Assembly: GCF_038096175.1 (NCBI RefSeq)
Contig: NZ_CP151099.1
Coordinates: 1,366,501 to 1,430,500 of the forward strand
Source: Nostoc sp. UHCC 0302
GTDB lineage: Bacteria > Cyanobacteriota > Cyanobacteriia > Cyanobacteriales > Nostocaceae
Reading direction: 5' to 3'
DNA: 64,000 nucleotides
Shown in pieces: positions 56,976 through 64,000 of the stretch (positions within the stretch are counted from its first letter, which is position 1; every line of letters begins with the position of its first letter). The translations under genes were made by a program, and so were the position numbers. The notes beneath the pieces are model-generated. The model had not been told where the DNA came from, made no database searches, and was given only the letters and a program-made list of their open reading frames with translations.

Positions 56976-57050
56976 CTCCTCGATCACTGAGCGTAGCCGT
57001 ACCCCTCCGGGGAAGCAAGCTACGCCTCCGGTCTCGTAGAGAAGTGCTGC
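56976..57050. repeat. Interspersed repeat, copy 1 of a near-identical pair
   Basis: Begins CTCCTCGATCACTGAGCGTA and ends TCTCGTAGAGAAGTGCTGC; the same ends bound 59021-59099 with a different middle. A mobile-type repeat of Nostocales. Confidence 0.65.
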
Positions 57051-57068
57051 CCCTCTACCTCCTCAACC

Positions 57069-57980
57069 TTATTCCTCACTTTCACCTCCTACTCGATCCG
57101 CGCGTTCTAGCTCCCAGAGTATTTGATTTCCTTCACGGCGTACGCGTGACACTATCCAGTTTCGCCAGCGCCACTCGTCTCCCCGACTGGTGACGGCGCT
57201 AGCGTGGACATCCATCAAGTCTGCTAATTCGGAACTGGTGATTAGGTAGCCTTTTTCGGCAAGTTCATCAGCAATACGCAGAGTTTCGACCAAGTTCCGG
57301 AGTTGCGAAACCCTCATCTCAGACGGTTTTTCATCGGTTGCGATCGCAGCTGGCCCAGTTGATGGTTCCATAGGGGTTATTTCTGATGCAGAAGTACTGA
57401 TTTCTGGTATCCTTTTGTTAATTATTCTAGAGTTAGTATCATAATCAGACACTTTTGCTACATTTAGTTCACTTGTAGAAGGTAAAGATTTGTAAGAACT
57501 TGTTGGGACTAATTGCTGTAGCGATGGTATTTTGCCACTGGCATAGGTGCGAGCAATTACATCACACCGTTCGTTGCCTATGTTACCAGAATGTCCACGG
57601 ACGTATTGCCATTTGATTTGCTTAGTATTGAGCTGGTCTAAAGTTTCCAAAAGGTCTTGGTTTTGAACGGGTTTACCATCTGCTTTTTTCCAGCCTTTAT
57701 TTTTCCAGCCTTTCACCCACTTGGTAACGCAGTTGATTAGGTATTCGCTATCAGTATAGAGAGTGATCGGTTCAGTTTGTCCAGACGTATGCAGGAATTG
57801 TAGGGCCGCGATCGCCGCTTGCATTTCCATTTTATTGTTGGTGGTATGGGCTGATGCATCGCCCATCTCATGAATTGAGCCATCGCTGAAGTAAACAACG
57901 ACACCCCAACCACCAGGGCCTGGGTTACCAGTACAAGCGCCATCTGTATATATGCTTTGGATTATGTTTTGGGTGGGCAT
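57069..57980 (-). CDS. rnhA: Ribonuclease HI with long C-terminal extension
   Basis: 303 residues. RNase HI domain (1-155) with the carboxylates D13 (YTDGAC), E52 (KMEMQ), D77 (YTDSEY) and D140 (RCDVIAR), and H130 in GHSGN. It cuts RNA in RNA-DNA hybrids. Usual RNase HI is near 155 residues; here a low-complexity linker (155-220) and a conserved-looking C-terminal domain follow (about 225-300: LRNLVETLRIADELAEKGYLI, SELADLMDVHASAVTSRGDEWRWRNWIVSRVRREGNQILWEL), of winged-helix appearance. The extension could bind DNA or a partner. Confidence 0.93.
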   Translation of the reverse strand: MPTQNIIQSIYTDGACTGNPGPGGWGVVVYFSDGSIHEMGDASAHTTNNKMEMQAAIAALQFLHTSGQTEPITLYTDSEYLINCVTKWVKGWKNKGWKKADGKPVQNQDLLETLDQLNTKQIKWQYVRGHSGNIGNERCDVIARTYASGKIPSLQQLVPTSSYKSLPSTSELNVAKVSDYDTNSRIINKRIPEISTSASEITPMEPSTGPAAIATDEKPSEMRVSQLRNLVETLRIADELAEKGYLITSSELADLMDVHASAVTSRGDEWRWRNWIVSRVRREGNQILWELERADRVGGESEE

Positions 57981-58069
57981 GGTATAAATATCTATCAGCC
58001 AATGTTTTAGCCGCTTCTCGTAGAGTATGCGACTTCCCGAAGAGTATCAACTGGTGAGGCAGCGCGGTC

Positions 58070-58095
58070 TTCTCCCAAAGGGAGAGGCTAGCGCC
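58070..58095. repeat. 26-bp interspersed repeat, copy 2
   Basis: Identical to 53132-53157. Confidence 0.7.
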
Positions 58096-58324
58096 TGCCG
58101 TAGGATGCCCGCAGGGCTGTAGGGGGTCTCCCCCATGAGCGACTGCTGAACCACCAAGTGGTGATACTCTATCTCATAATGCTGCACCTACCTAGCAACT
58201 GGAATCATAATAGTTCAAATTTGTAACGACTTGTGAACCTGCTAAAAGGGTACGGTTATTGCGATCGCTCATTGAGATAAAACCGAACCTACCAAGATTT
58301 CAGTTGCTCTACCGTGTTAGTTAG

Positions 58325-58410
58325 GAAGCTTGAGATTAAGCTTTTAAAAATTGAAGATTGATTGAGAAAGGTATATAAGTCATCCACAAAGATGAAGCTT
58401 GAGATTGAGC
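58325..58410 (+). promoter_or_regulatory. Direct repeat pair upstream of hsp20
   Basis: GAAGCTTGAGATTAAGC (58325-58341) and GAAGCTTGAGATTGAGC (58394-58410) match at 16 of 17 positions with 69-base spacing. The second copy ends 38 bases before the chosen ATG, so it is likely to be in the leader or core promoter. Confidence 0.4.
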
Positions 58411-58448
58411 CTCCTAAGACTAAGTAGTGTAGCTTAGAGGTGATAGAT

Positions 58449-58943
58449 ATGGCACTGATTCGTTGGGAGCCATTCCGCGATATTGGACGTTTACAATCGT
58501 TGCGGGATAGTGAACGTTGGGAACCATTTCGAGAAATTGATACCCTACAGCGTCAATTGAATCGCTTGTTTGATAGATTGATCCCAACTGATGATGGGGA
58601 AAGGACTGGATTCACATTTACTCCTGCTGCCGAAATAGAAGAAACTAATGATTCATTTCATTTAAGACTTGAAATACCAGGTCTAGAAGCAAAAGATGTA
58701 AATGTAGAAGCGACTCCTGAATCAGTTTTAATTAGCGGTGAGCGGAAGTCCGAAACCAGAACCGAAGAAAATGGTCTCACTCGCTCTGAGTTTCGTTATG
58801 GCAAATTCCAGCGGGTAATTCCGTTACCTTCTTTAATTCAAAACGACAAAGTGCAAGCTGAATACAAAGATGGTATTCTCCGCTTAACTTTGCCGAAAGC
58901 TGAACCAGAAAAACACAAAGCTGTCAAAGTTAATCTCGGTTAG
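58449..58943 (+). CDS. Small heat-shock protein, Hsp20 family
   Basis: 164 residues from the ATG (MALIRWEPFRDI); a GTG three codons earlier is less likely as the AGAGG sits well for the ATG. The start has a WEPFR motif twice (WEPFRDIGRL and WEPFREIDTL), a short duplication. Alpha-crystallin domain (about 50-150): AAEIEETNDSFHLRLEIPGLEAKDVNVEA, then YGKFQRVIPLP, A-EYKDGILRLTLPK, and a C-terminal KAVKVNLG. It holds unfolding proteins as an ATP-independent chaperone. DnaK is encoded 185 bases later on the same strand. Confidence 0.93.
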   Translation: MALIRWEPFRDIGRLQSLRDSERWEPFREIDTLQRQLNRLFDRLIPTDDGERTGFTFTPAAEIEETNDSFHLRLEIPGLEAKDVNVEATPESVLISGERKSETRTEENGLTRSEFRYGKFQRVIPLPSLIQNDKVQAEYKDGILRLTLPKAEPEKHKAVKVNLG

Positions 58944-59020
58944 TGGTTGGGGACTGGGTATTGGGGCTGGGTACTAGGTACTGGAAATTAATAATATTTC
59001 CCCCCTGCTTCCAGCCCCTG

Positions 59021-59099
59021 CTCCTCGGTCACTGAGCGTAGCCGTAAAGCCTGCGGCATAGCTACGCTTAGGGCGCAGCCTCTCGTAGAGAAGTGCTGC
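59021..59099. repeat. Interspersed repeat, copy 2 of a near-identical pair
   Basis: Shares both ends with 56976-57050. It lies between hsp20 and dnaK, right up to the dnaK leader. Confidence 0.65.
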
Positions 59100-59127
59100 T
59101 CCCTGCCTGAAACTGAAGAGGAGATAT

Positions 59128-61026
59128 ATGGCAAAAGTAGTTGGAATAGATTTAGGAACGACGAACTCTTGTGTTGCCGTCATGGAAGGTGGACAACCCG
59201 TCGTGATTCCCAATGCTGAGGGACAGCGCATCACTCCCTCGGTTGTAGCTTATACCAAAACTGGCGAACGCTTGGTGGGTCAAATCGCTAGACGCCAAGC
59301 AGTGATGAACCCAGAAAACACTTTTTATTCTGTAAAACGTTTTATTGGGCGTAAATACGAAGAAGTCACCCATGAAGCGACAGAAGTTTCTTACAAAATC
59401 CTGCGTGACAGTAACGGAAACGTCAAACTCAACTGTCCCGCACTAGGTAAACAATTTGCTCCCGAAGAAATTTCTGCCCAAGTCCTACGGAAGTTGGTTG
59501 ATGATGCAAGTACATATTTGGGAGAGAAAGTTACTCAAGCAGTAATTACGGTTCCTGCTTACTTCAATGATTCCCAGCGGCAAGCCACCAAAGATGCAGG
59601 TAAAATTGCCGGATTAGAAGTCCTCCGCATCATTAACGAACCGACGGCGGCAGCCCTTGCCTACGGTCTAGATAAAAAACACAATGAAACCATCTTAGTA
59701 TTTGACCTTGGCGGTGGAACTTTTGACGTTTCTATTTTGGAAGTGGGTGATGGCGTATTTGAAGTGAAATCCACCAGCGGCGACACTCATTTAGGTGGTG
59801 ACGACTTCGATAAAAAGATTGTAGATTGGCTGGCTAATGAGTTTCGGCGTAATGAAGGTGTTGATCTGCGTAAAGATAAGCAAGCTTTACAAAGACTGAC
59901 TGAAGCAGCAGAGAAAGCAAAAATCGAACTCTCAAGTGCCACTCAAACTAATATCAACCTCCCCTTTATCACTGCTACTCAAGAAGGCCCAAAACACCTT
60001 GATATGACGTTAACGCGAGTTAAATTTGAGGAAATGTGTTCGGATCTTTTTGACCGTTGTCGCAAACCAGTGCAGCAAGCATTGCAAGATGCCAAACTTA
60101 GCAATGCTGAACTGGATGAAGTTGTACTCGTCGGTGGTTCGACTCGCATCCCCGCCGTGCAAGAATTAGTGCGGCGGATAACAGGTAAAGATCCTAACCA
60201 AGGCGTTAACCCTGATGAGGTTGTAGCTGTTGGTGCTGCAATTCAAGCGGGTGTTTTGGCGGGCGAAGTCAAAGATATCTTACTACTCGATGTCACGCCT
60301 TTGTCTTTGGGCGTAGAAACCCTTGGTGGTGTGATGACTAAGATTATTCCTCGCAATACAACTATCCCTGTAAAAAAATCTGAAATCTTCTCGACGGCGG
60401 CGGATGGTCAAACAAACGTGGAAGTCCACGTTCTCCAAGGTGAACGAGAATTAGTCAAAGACAATAAGAGTCTAGGTACTTTCCGCCTTGACGGAATTCC
60501 ACCAGCACCAAGAGGTGTACCGCAAATCGAAGTCACCTTTGACATTGATGCTAATGGTATTCTCTCAGTGACTGCCAGAGACCGAGCAACAGGTAAACAG
60601 CAGTCGATTTCGATTACAGGTGCTTCCACTCTCGATAAGCGAGATGTGGAACGCATGGTTCGGGATGCAGAAACCCACGCTGAAGAAGACAAGAGACGGC
60701 GTGAACAAATTGATACGAAGAATTTGGCAGATTCTTTAGTTTATCAGGCTCAGAAACAACTTCATGATTTGGGTGATAAGGTAAGTGCTGCCGATAAGAG
60801 TCGCGTTGAAGGGCTGGTGCAAGATTTGCAAGAGGCGATTAATCAAGAGAACGTCGATCGCATTAAGTCTCTCACCAATGAGTTGCAGCAAGCCTTAATG
60901 CAAGTGGGTAGTGCTGTTTATGCTCAAGCGGGAAGTACCGGGGCTAATGGGGCTGCTGGCTCTCCTAACGGCTCTGGCGATCGCACTGATGATGTAATTG
61001 ATGCAGATTTTGTGGAAAACAAGTAA
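59128..61026 (+). CDS. dnaK: Molecular chaperone DnaK (Hsp70)
   Basis: 632 residues, ATG with GAGGAG. ATPase domain (1-380): [40 protein letters not shown] and [16 protein letters not shown]; substrate domain (about 385-510) with [15 protein letters not shown]; helical lid and a Gly/Ala/Asn-rich end finishing [12 protein letters not shown], as in DnaK2-type cyanobacterial proteins. It folds and rescues proteins with DnaJ and GrpE, which are not in the window. Close to hsp20 and perhaps expressed together, though repeat DNA lies between. Confidence 0.96.
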   Translation: MAKVVGIDLGTTNSCVAVMEGGQPVVIPNAEGQRITPSVVAYTKTGERLVGQIARRQAVMNPENTFYSVKRFIGRKYEEVTHEATEVSYKILRDSNGNVKLNCPALGKQFAPEEISAQVLRKLVDDASTYLGEKVTQAVITVPAYFNDSQRQATKDAGKIAGLEVLRIINEPTAAALAYGLDKKHNETILVFDLGGGTFDVSILEVGDGVFEVKSTSGDTHLGGDDFDKKIVDWLANEFRRNEGVDLRKDKQALQRLTEAAEKAKIELSSATQTNINLPFITATQEGPKHLDMTLTRVKFEEMCSDLFDRCRKPVQQALQDAKLSNAELDEVVLVGGSTRIPAVQELVRRITGKDPNQGVNPDEVVAVGAAIQAGVLAGEVKDILLLDVTPLSLGVETLGGVMTKIIPRNTTIPVKKSEIFSTAADGQTNVEVHVLQGERELVKDNKSLGTFRLDGIPPAPRGVPQIEVTFDIDANGILSVTARDRATGKQQSISITGASTLDKRDVERMVRDAETHAEEDKRRREQIDTKNLADSLVYQAQKQLHDLGDKVSAADKSRVEGLVQDLQEAINQENVDRIKSLTNELQQALMQVGSAVYAQAGSTGANGAAGSPNGSGDRTDDVIDADFVENK

Positions 61027-61258
61027 TATTTTCAGCTTGTCCACAAAACTTAGGGGGCGATCGCTTAATTGATTTTTCATTTTCATGCGTAAGTCCTACA
61101 CCAATACCTTTCGGTTAAGGAACTTTTTGGTTGAGGCAGGCGGGGGGAGTAGAGGGGCAGGGGAGGAAATGGAAGAAGAATTAAAAAATGCCTTCAATAT
61201 TTCCTCCAATTCTCCCCCTGCTTCCCATGCCTCCCCTGCTTATCCGAAACGTATTGAG

Positions 61259-61293
61259 TCCTACACTATCAAACTTAGTTTGTTAGTGTAGGA
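61259..61293. terminator. Strong hairpin between convergent genes
   Basis: TCCTACACTA (61259-61268) and TAGTGTAGGA (61284-61293) are perfect arms with an inner AAAC/GTTT stem. It lies past dnaK and 15 bases from the stop of the minus-strand repeat-protein gene, so may end transcription from either side. No long T-run. Confidence 0.55.
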
Positions 61294-61307
61294 TTCCCTA
61301 AGTTCTA

Positions 61308-62090
61308 TCAACGCCGATTATCTACTTCCACCCTGATAGTAGAGCGGGGACAGCGCCAACTTGCTGCGCCAGAGCCGACATCAGTACAACCTTGAGATTG
61401 CATTGCATCCCGTGATACATCTTCCGGTTTATAAAATCGCCAACGTCCTCTGTTATCTGGCCCTGACTCGGCTCTGAGTCTGCGGGTATTGCGATTGTAA
61501 TCAGGACGTCCGTAATCAGGACGCTCGTTATCTACTTCCACCCTAATAGTAGAGCGGGGACAGCGCCAACTTGCTGCGCCAGAGCCGACATCAGTACAAC
61601 CTTGAGATTGCATTGCATCCCGTGATACATCTTCCGGTTTATAAAATCGCCAACGTCCTCTGTTATCTGGCCCTGAATCGGCTCTGAGTCTGCGGGTATT
61701 GCGATTGTAATCAGGACGTTCGTAATCAGGACGCTCGTTATCTACTTCCACCCTAATAGTAGAGCGGGGACAGCGCCAATTTGCTGCGCCAGAGCCGACA
61801 TCAGTACAACCTTGAGATTGCATTGCATCCCGTGATACATCTTCCGGTTTATAAAATCGCCAACGTCCTCTATTATCTGGCCCTGACTCGGCTCTGAGTC
61901 TGCGGGTATTGCGATCATAATCACGTCCACGTCGATACTGGGATATCAGCAAAGGAGTAGAAGTGAGTTTGCTCTCTTGCGCGAAAACAGAGGATTCATG
62001 TGTATTTATAGGAACTGCTGCCACGAGAGTACCACAAGCAGCAAAAGCCATTAATTGAGATAAGCGAGTTAGTCTAGCAAAGTCAGGCAT
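61308..62090 (-). CDS. Secreted protein with three near-identical 70-residue repeats
   Basis: 260 residues. Signal peptide (basic start, AFAACGTLVAAV, likely cleavage near VFAQES), then three copies of a 70-residue unit. Each has NTRRLRAESGPDNRGRWRFY, KPEDVSRDAMQSQGC and GSGAASWRCPRSTIRVEVDN, and a Tyr/Asp/Arg/Pro linker (ERPDYERPDYNR). Two Cys per unit may form a disulfide. The nucleotide repeats are almost identical, so copies arose recently or are homogenised. Function not known; no family recognised. Confidence 0.8.
   Translation of the reverse strand: MPDFARLTRLSQLMAFAACGTLVAAVPINTHESSVFAQESKLTSTPLLISQYRRGRDYDRNTRRLRAESGPDNRGRWRFYKPEDVSRDAMQSQGCTDVGSGAANWRCPRSTIRVEVDNERPDYERPDYNRNTRRLRADSGPDNRGRWRFYKPEDVSRDAMQSQGCTDVGSGAASWRCPRSTIRVEVDNERPDYGRPDYNRNTRRLRAESGPDNRGRWRFYKPEDVSRDAMQSQGCTDVGSGAASWRCPRSTIRVEVDNRR
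61321..61950. repeat. 210-bp tandem repeat, three copies
   Basis: Units start at 61321, 61531 and 61741 with the same text (TCTACTTCCACCCT...) and differ at only a handful of bases; 210 bp equals exactly 70 codons. They form most of the secreted protein gene. Confidence 0.92.
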
Positions 62091-63279
62091 ATAGTTTTCT
62101 CCTTACGCAACGCAAATATTATTAATATCAACGATGAGATTATGATCGAAAATAATATTAACCTCATCAAACTGGACAAATTGCTCAAATGGTTTGAGCT
62201 GTGACAGACTTGAAATGCATTACCTGTTTTGGGAGTGTGAATAGATAGATACAACCTTGATTGTCTTAATTTCGATTTTCGACAATTTAATAACAGATAG
62301 GTGTAAATAAATATAATATTGACTGTCATTGCGATTCCTAGCCTACAGTAAGGCTCTGCAAACGTTGTTTCTCATCGCAATGACATATTACGTTTAATTA
62401 CGCCTACCTACTTATAGGCTATGATGCAGTCAGAAATGATTCATCGATATTTTTGGCAGTAGGCATTGTCGCACCTCTGAAAGTAGCCTGTTCTGCACAG
62501 TAAAACATAGCTTCTATTATTCGTACTCTGCTAACAACGAATGTATTTTAGTTAACAATACTGAACCCAAATTGAAGGCATATGCTATTCCTAATGCATG
62601 TATAGGCAAAGGCTTTGATTACTAAAATTAACGGGTTTTTCAGTCTCTCTTCTGCTTTGAGCAGTAAGAGGAATTACATCCTAACAGCAGGAGATAGTTG
62701 TTCATTATACGTAAATAACTTTGTTAATGAGTATCCCTCTACCATCAGGAAGAGGGGTTAGAAGTTCGGTACTTTTATGATGGGCAATTAGACCAACTTG
62801 AGATAAATTGATTTGCTTTCCTTACGGAAATTAAGAATTCCACAGTTTCCCATCCCCAATTCCCTTGATTACGGTGAAGAAACTTCCTCATGCGCTGACA
62901 TCCCGATCAATAAAATTTATCCTTATAAATAAAAACCTGGGACTGAAGCACGAATACTTTGGTAAGATTTTTACAGCCTGTTCAAGCACCTTCAAAAAAT
63001 CTTTAAGACACTGTTGTCAAAGCATAGTCTTATCCAGCCAAACCAGTTTGTGGTTGCCTTCTTTTGGCGAGGTCAGTGCTAGATATAGTACTTGAGTTAC
63101 AGCAATGGCATGATTGTGAGGGATTGTGTCTATTTAAAAGCTACCCACTCTCAATACAGAGTAGGTTGCATTAGGCAGAAGCAGCTCGTTACAGGCAATA
63201 AAAGTCGTTACTCTAATCAAGCAATATAGGGATGGTAGTAGTGTCTGCTCATCATGAACTATATGTTGAGGAGAAACCG
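62091..63279. other. Gene-poor stretch
   Basis: About 1.2 kb. A 12-bp inverted repeat TGTCATTGCGAT (62324-62335) with ATCGCAATGACA (62374-62385) marks a short palindromic element. A 76-codon frame at 62865-63095 has no ribosome site or recognisable features. Nothing else supported. Confidence 0.45.
62324..62385. repeat. Palindromic element with 12-bp inverted ends
   Basis: TGTCATTGCGAT and ATCGCAATGACA are perfect inverted arms around 38 bases. Of a type widely dispersed in bacterial intergenic DNA. Confidence 0.6.
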
Positions 63280-63366
63280 ATGAATAACTCTCAGGTTATT
63301 ATCAAGCAACATTTGCATCTTGTACTAGGAATCAAATTTATTGATTTGAATAAAACTTCCACATAA
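63280..63366 (+). CDS. Possible 28-residue peptide
   Basis: ATG with a strong GAGGAG about 7 bases upstream, reading MNNSQVIIKQHLHLVLGIKF and eight more residues before TAA. It may be a true small peptide, a leader, or the relic of a longer gene. Only the ribosome site supports it. Confidence 0.25.
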   Translation: MNNSQVIIKQHLHLVLGIKFIDLNKTST

Positions 63367-63447
63367 ACACACACTGATGCGGTTTCATTTGCTTGAATAG
63401 CTATATGGATAGGACATTGATACGCAGGAAATTCTAAATTCCTAATT

Positions 63448-63693
63448 ATGGCAACTAAACTGATTGATGTTAGAGAATACACTGTTAGGGCGCACAAAAG
63501 AGAGATTCACACTCGTGTTTTTCAGTTTGTCTGTAAAGAGTGTAACGAGGTGACAAAACGTGAGACTTTTGGGCCTCGACCTTTCTATTGCGAGAGATGT
63601 CGCCCTCCGCAAGCACCTAAGAAATCTCAGCAAGCAGCTCACAAAGCAAAACCTCGGCCAATGACTTATAAAAGTGATACTGATCTAAATTGA
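63448..63693 (+). CDS. Small zinc-ribbon-like protein
   Basis: 81 residues. [28 protein letters not shown] has two CxxC pairs (CKEC, CERC) 19 residues apart, fit to bind one zinc. The N-terminus is a beta-strand region rich in basic residues and the C-terminus is Lys/Ala/Gln-rich and disordered. This pattern suggests nucleic-acid or ribosome contact. No name recognised. The next gene starts 13 bases after the stop, so they are probably cotranscribed. Confidence 0.7.
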   Translation: MATKLIDVREYTVRAHKREIHTRVFQFVCKECNEVTKRETFGPRPFYCERCRPPQAPKKSQQAAHKAKPRPMTYKSDTDLN

Positions 63694-63706
63694 TTGAAGC
63701 CCTATT

Positions 63707-64000
63707 ATGACTCCACAAGTACAGTTAGAACCACCTCCAGGTAACTTCCTCTCGCCACTGTTGGAATTACGAGACTACTATGCTCGCCTCACAGAAGAGT
63801 ACGAACGTCTGTTTGTGCAAGCGCGATCGCAGCTTGATCATGTAGAAGCTTTGTTGTCTAACTGGTCTTTTTCAAATGGCAAAAACCATATATCAAGACT
63901 AGCCTCAACTGACGAAACTTCAAATTCTTCCCAAGAAAGCCCGCTATTATTTCTCTCACCGCCTGATGATATCTCTGAAATCGACTTAGTTGAATCTATA
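63707..64000 (+). CDS. Hypothetical protein (3' truncated by window edge)
   Basis: 98 codons open to the window end. Opens MTPQVQLEPPPGNFLSPL, then a helical stretch (ELRDYYARLTEEYERLFVQARSQLDHVEALLSNWSF) of coiled-coil type, then a Ser/Pro-rich polar region. No family recognised. Closely follows the zinc-ribbon gene. Confidence 0.65.
   Translation, partial: MTPQVQLEPPPGNFLSPLLELRDYYARLTEEYERLFVQARSQLDHVEALLSNWSFSNGKNHISRLASTDETSNSSQESPLLFLSPPDDISEIDLVESI

Larger units (their letters stand above)
57981..58448. other. Intergenic stretch before hsp20, with repeats
   Basis: Holds the second copy of the 26-base repeat (58070-58095), palindromic GC-rich DNA to about 58150, and a 17-bp direct repeat near the gene (58325-58341 and 58394-58410). 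No CIRCE element was recognised. Confidence 0.5.

Noticed and set aside
62865-63095. 76-codon frame
   Set aside because: No ribosome site; mixed composition; isolated in gene-poor DNA.

Overview
The window comes from a filamentous, probably heterocyst-forming cyanobacterium (Nostocales, Nostoc or Tolypothrix-like). Supporting signs are the many GCGATCGC-type (HIP1) octamers, NblS, the CruF/CruG myxoxanthophyll pair, a cyanophycin-synthetase-like ATP-grasp protein, XisH/XisI (factors linked to fdxN element excision), heptameric AATTACG repeats, and AT-rich intergenic DNA full of small palindromic repeats. No rRNA, tRNA or CRISPR array was recognised.

Layout. 1-3.6 kb: the tail of a histidine kinase, then small unknown genes and a repeat-rich gene-poor stretch. 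3.6-9.2 kb: a giant TamB-like envelope protein. 9.9-22.8 kb: an apparent exopolysaccharide locus. It encodes an outer-membrane beta-barrel, three DUF3131 proteins carrying four DUF3131 domains, a GH26-like protein and a cellulose-synthase-type GT2. A DUF433/DUF5615 toxin-antitoxin-like pair and repeats interrupt it. 22.9-30.6 kb: a PIG-L deacetylase, then a partner-switching module (STAS protein, response-regulator/PP2C phosphatase, RsbW-like kinase) resembling the hormogonium regulators HmpV/HmpU/HmpW, then a large hybrid kinase. 30.8-36 kb: YnfA-like protein, ammonium transporter with an NtcA-type upstream site, SGNH hydrolase and IspH. 36-45 kb: ATP-grasp ligase, a 1.4 kb gene-poor gap, a small conserved protein, an APH-like kinase, a DUF2891 protein, a TPR protein and NblS. 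45.4-48.2 kb: xisH/xisI next to a damaged nurA-like gene and a truncated druA-like (DUF4338) gene. 48.5-57 kb: PurD, sugar epimerase, IS110 remnant, SDR, response regulator, CruF/CruG. 57-64 kb: RNase HI with a long C-terminal extension, Hsp20, DnaK, a protein with a recent 210-bp tandem triplication, a small zinc-ribbon-like protein and a truncated last gene.

The strongest candidate for an undescribed system is the 9.9-22.8 kb polysaccharide locus with the adjacent regulatory genes. The GT2 has a roughly 120-residue helical insertion between its first catalytic Asp and the DxD motif, where plant cellulose synthases carry their plant-conserved region, and it has no PilZ domain. Four DUF3131 domains accompany it, one of which has lost acidic residues shared by the other three. 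The GH26-like protein has Gln at the expected nucleophile. The barrel and one DUF3131 protein share a short AAP-NFNP motif followed by a proline-rich linker. A seven-copy motif array with a period near 40 bp lies upstream of the second half of the locus. The damaged nurA/druA/xisHI island is the second point of interest. All functions are read from sequence patterns; no database search was run.
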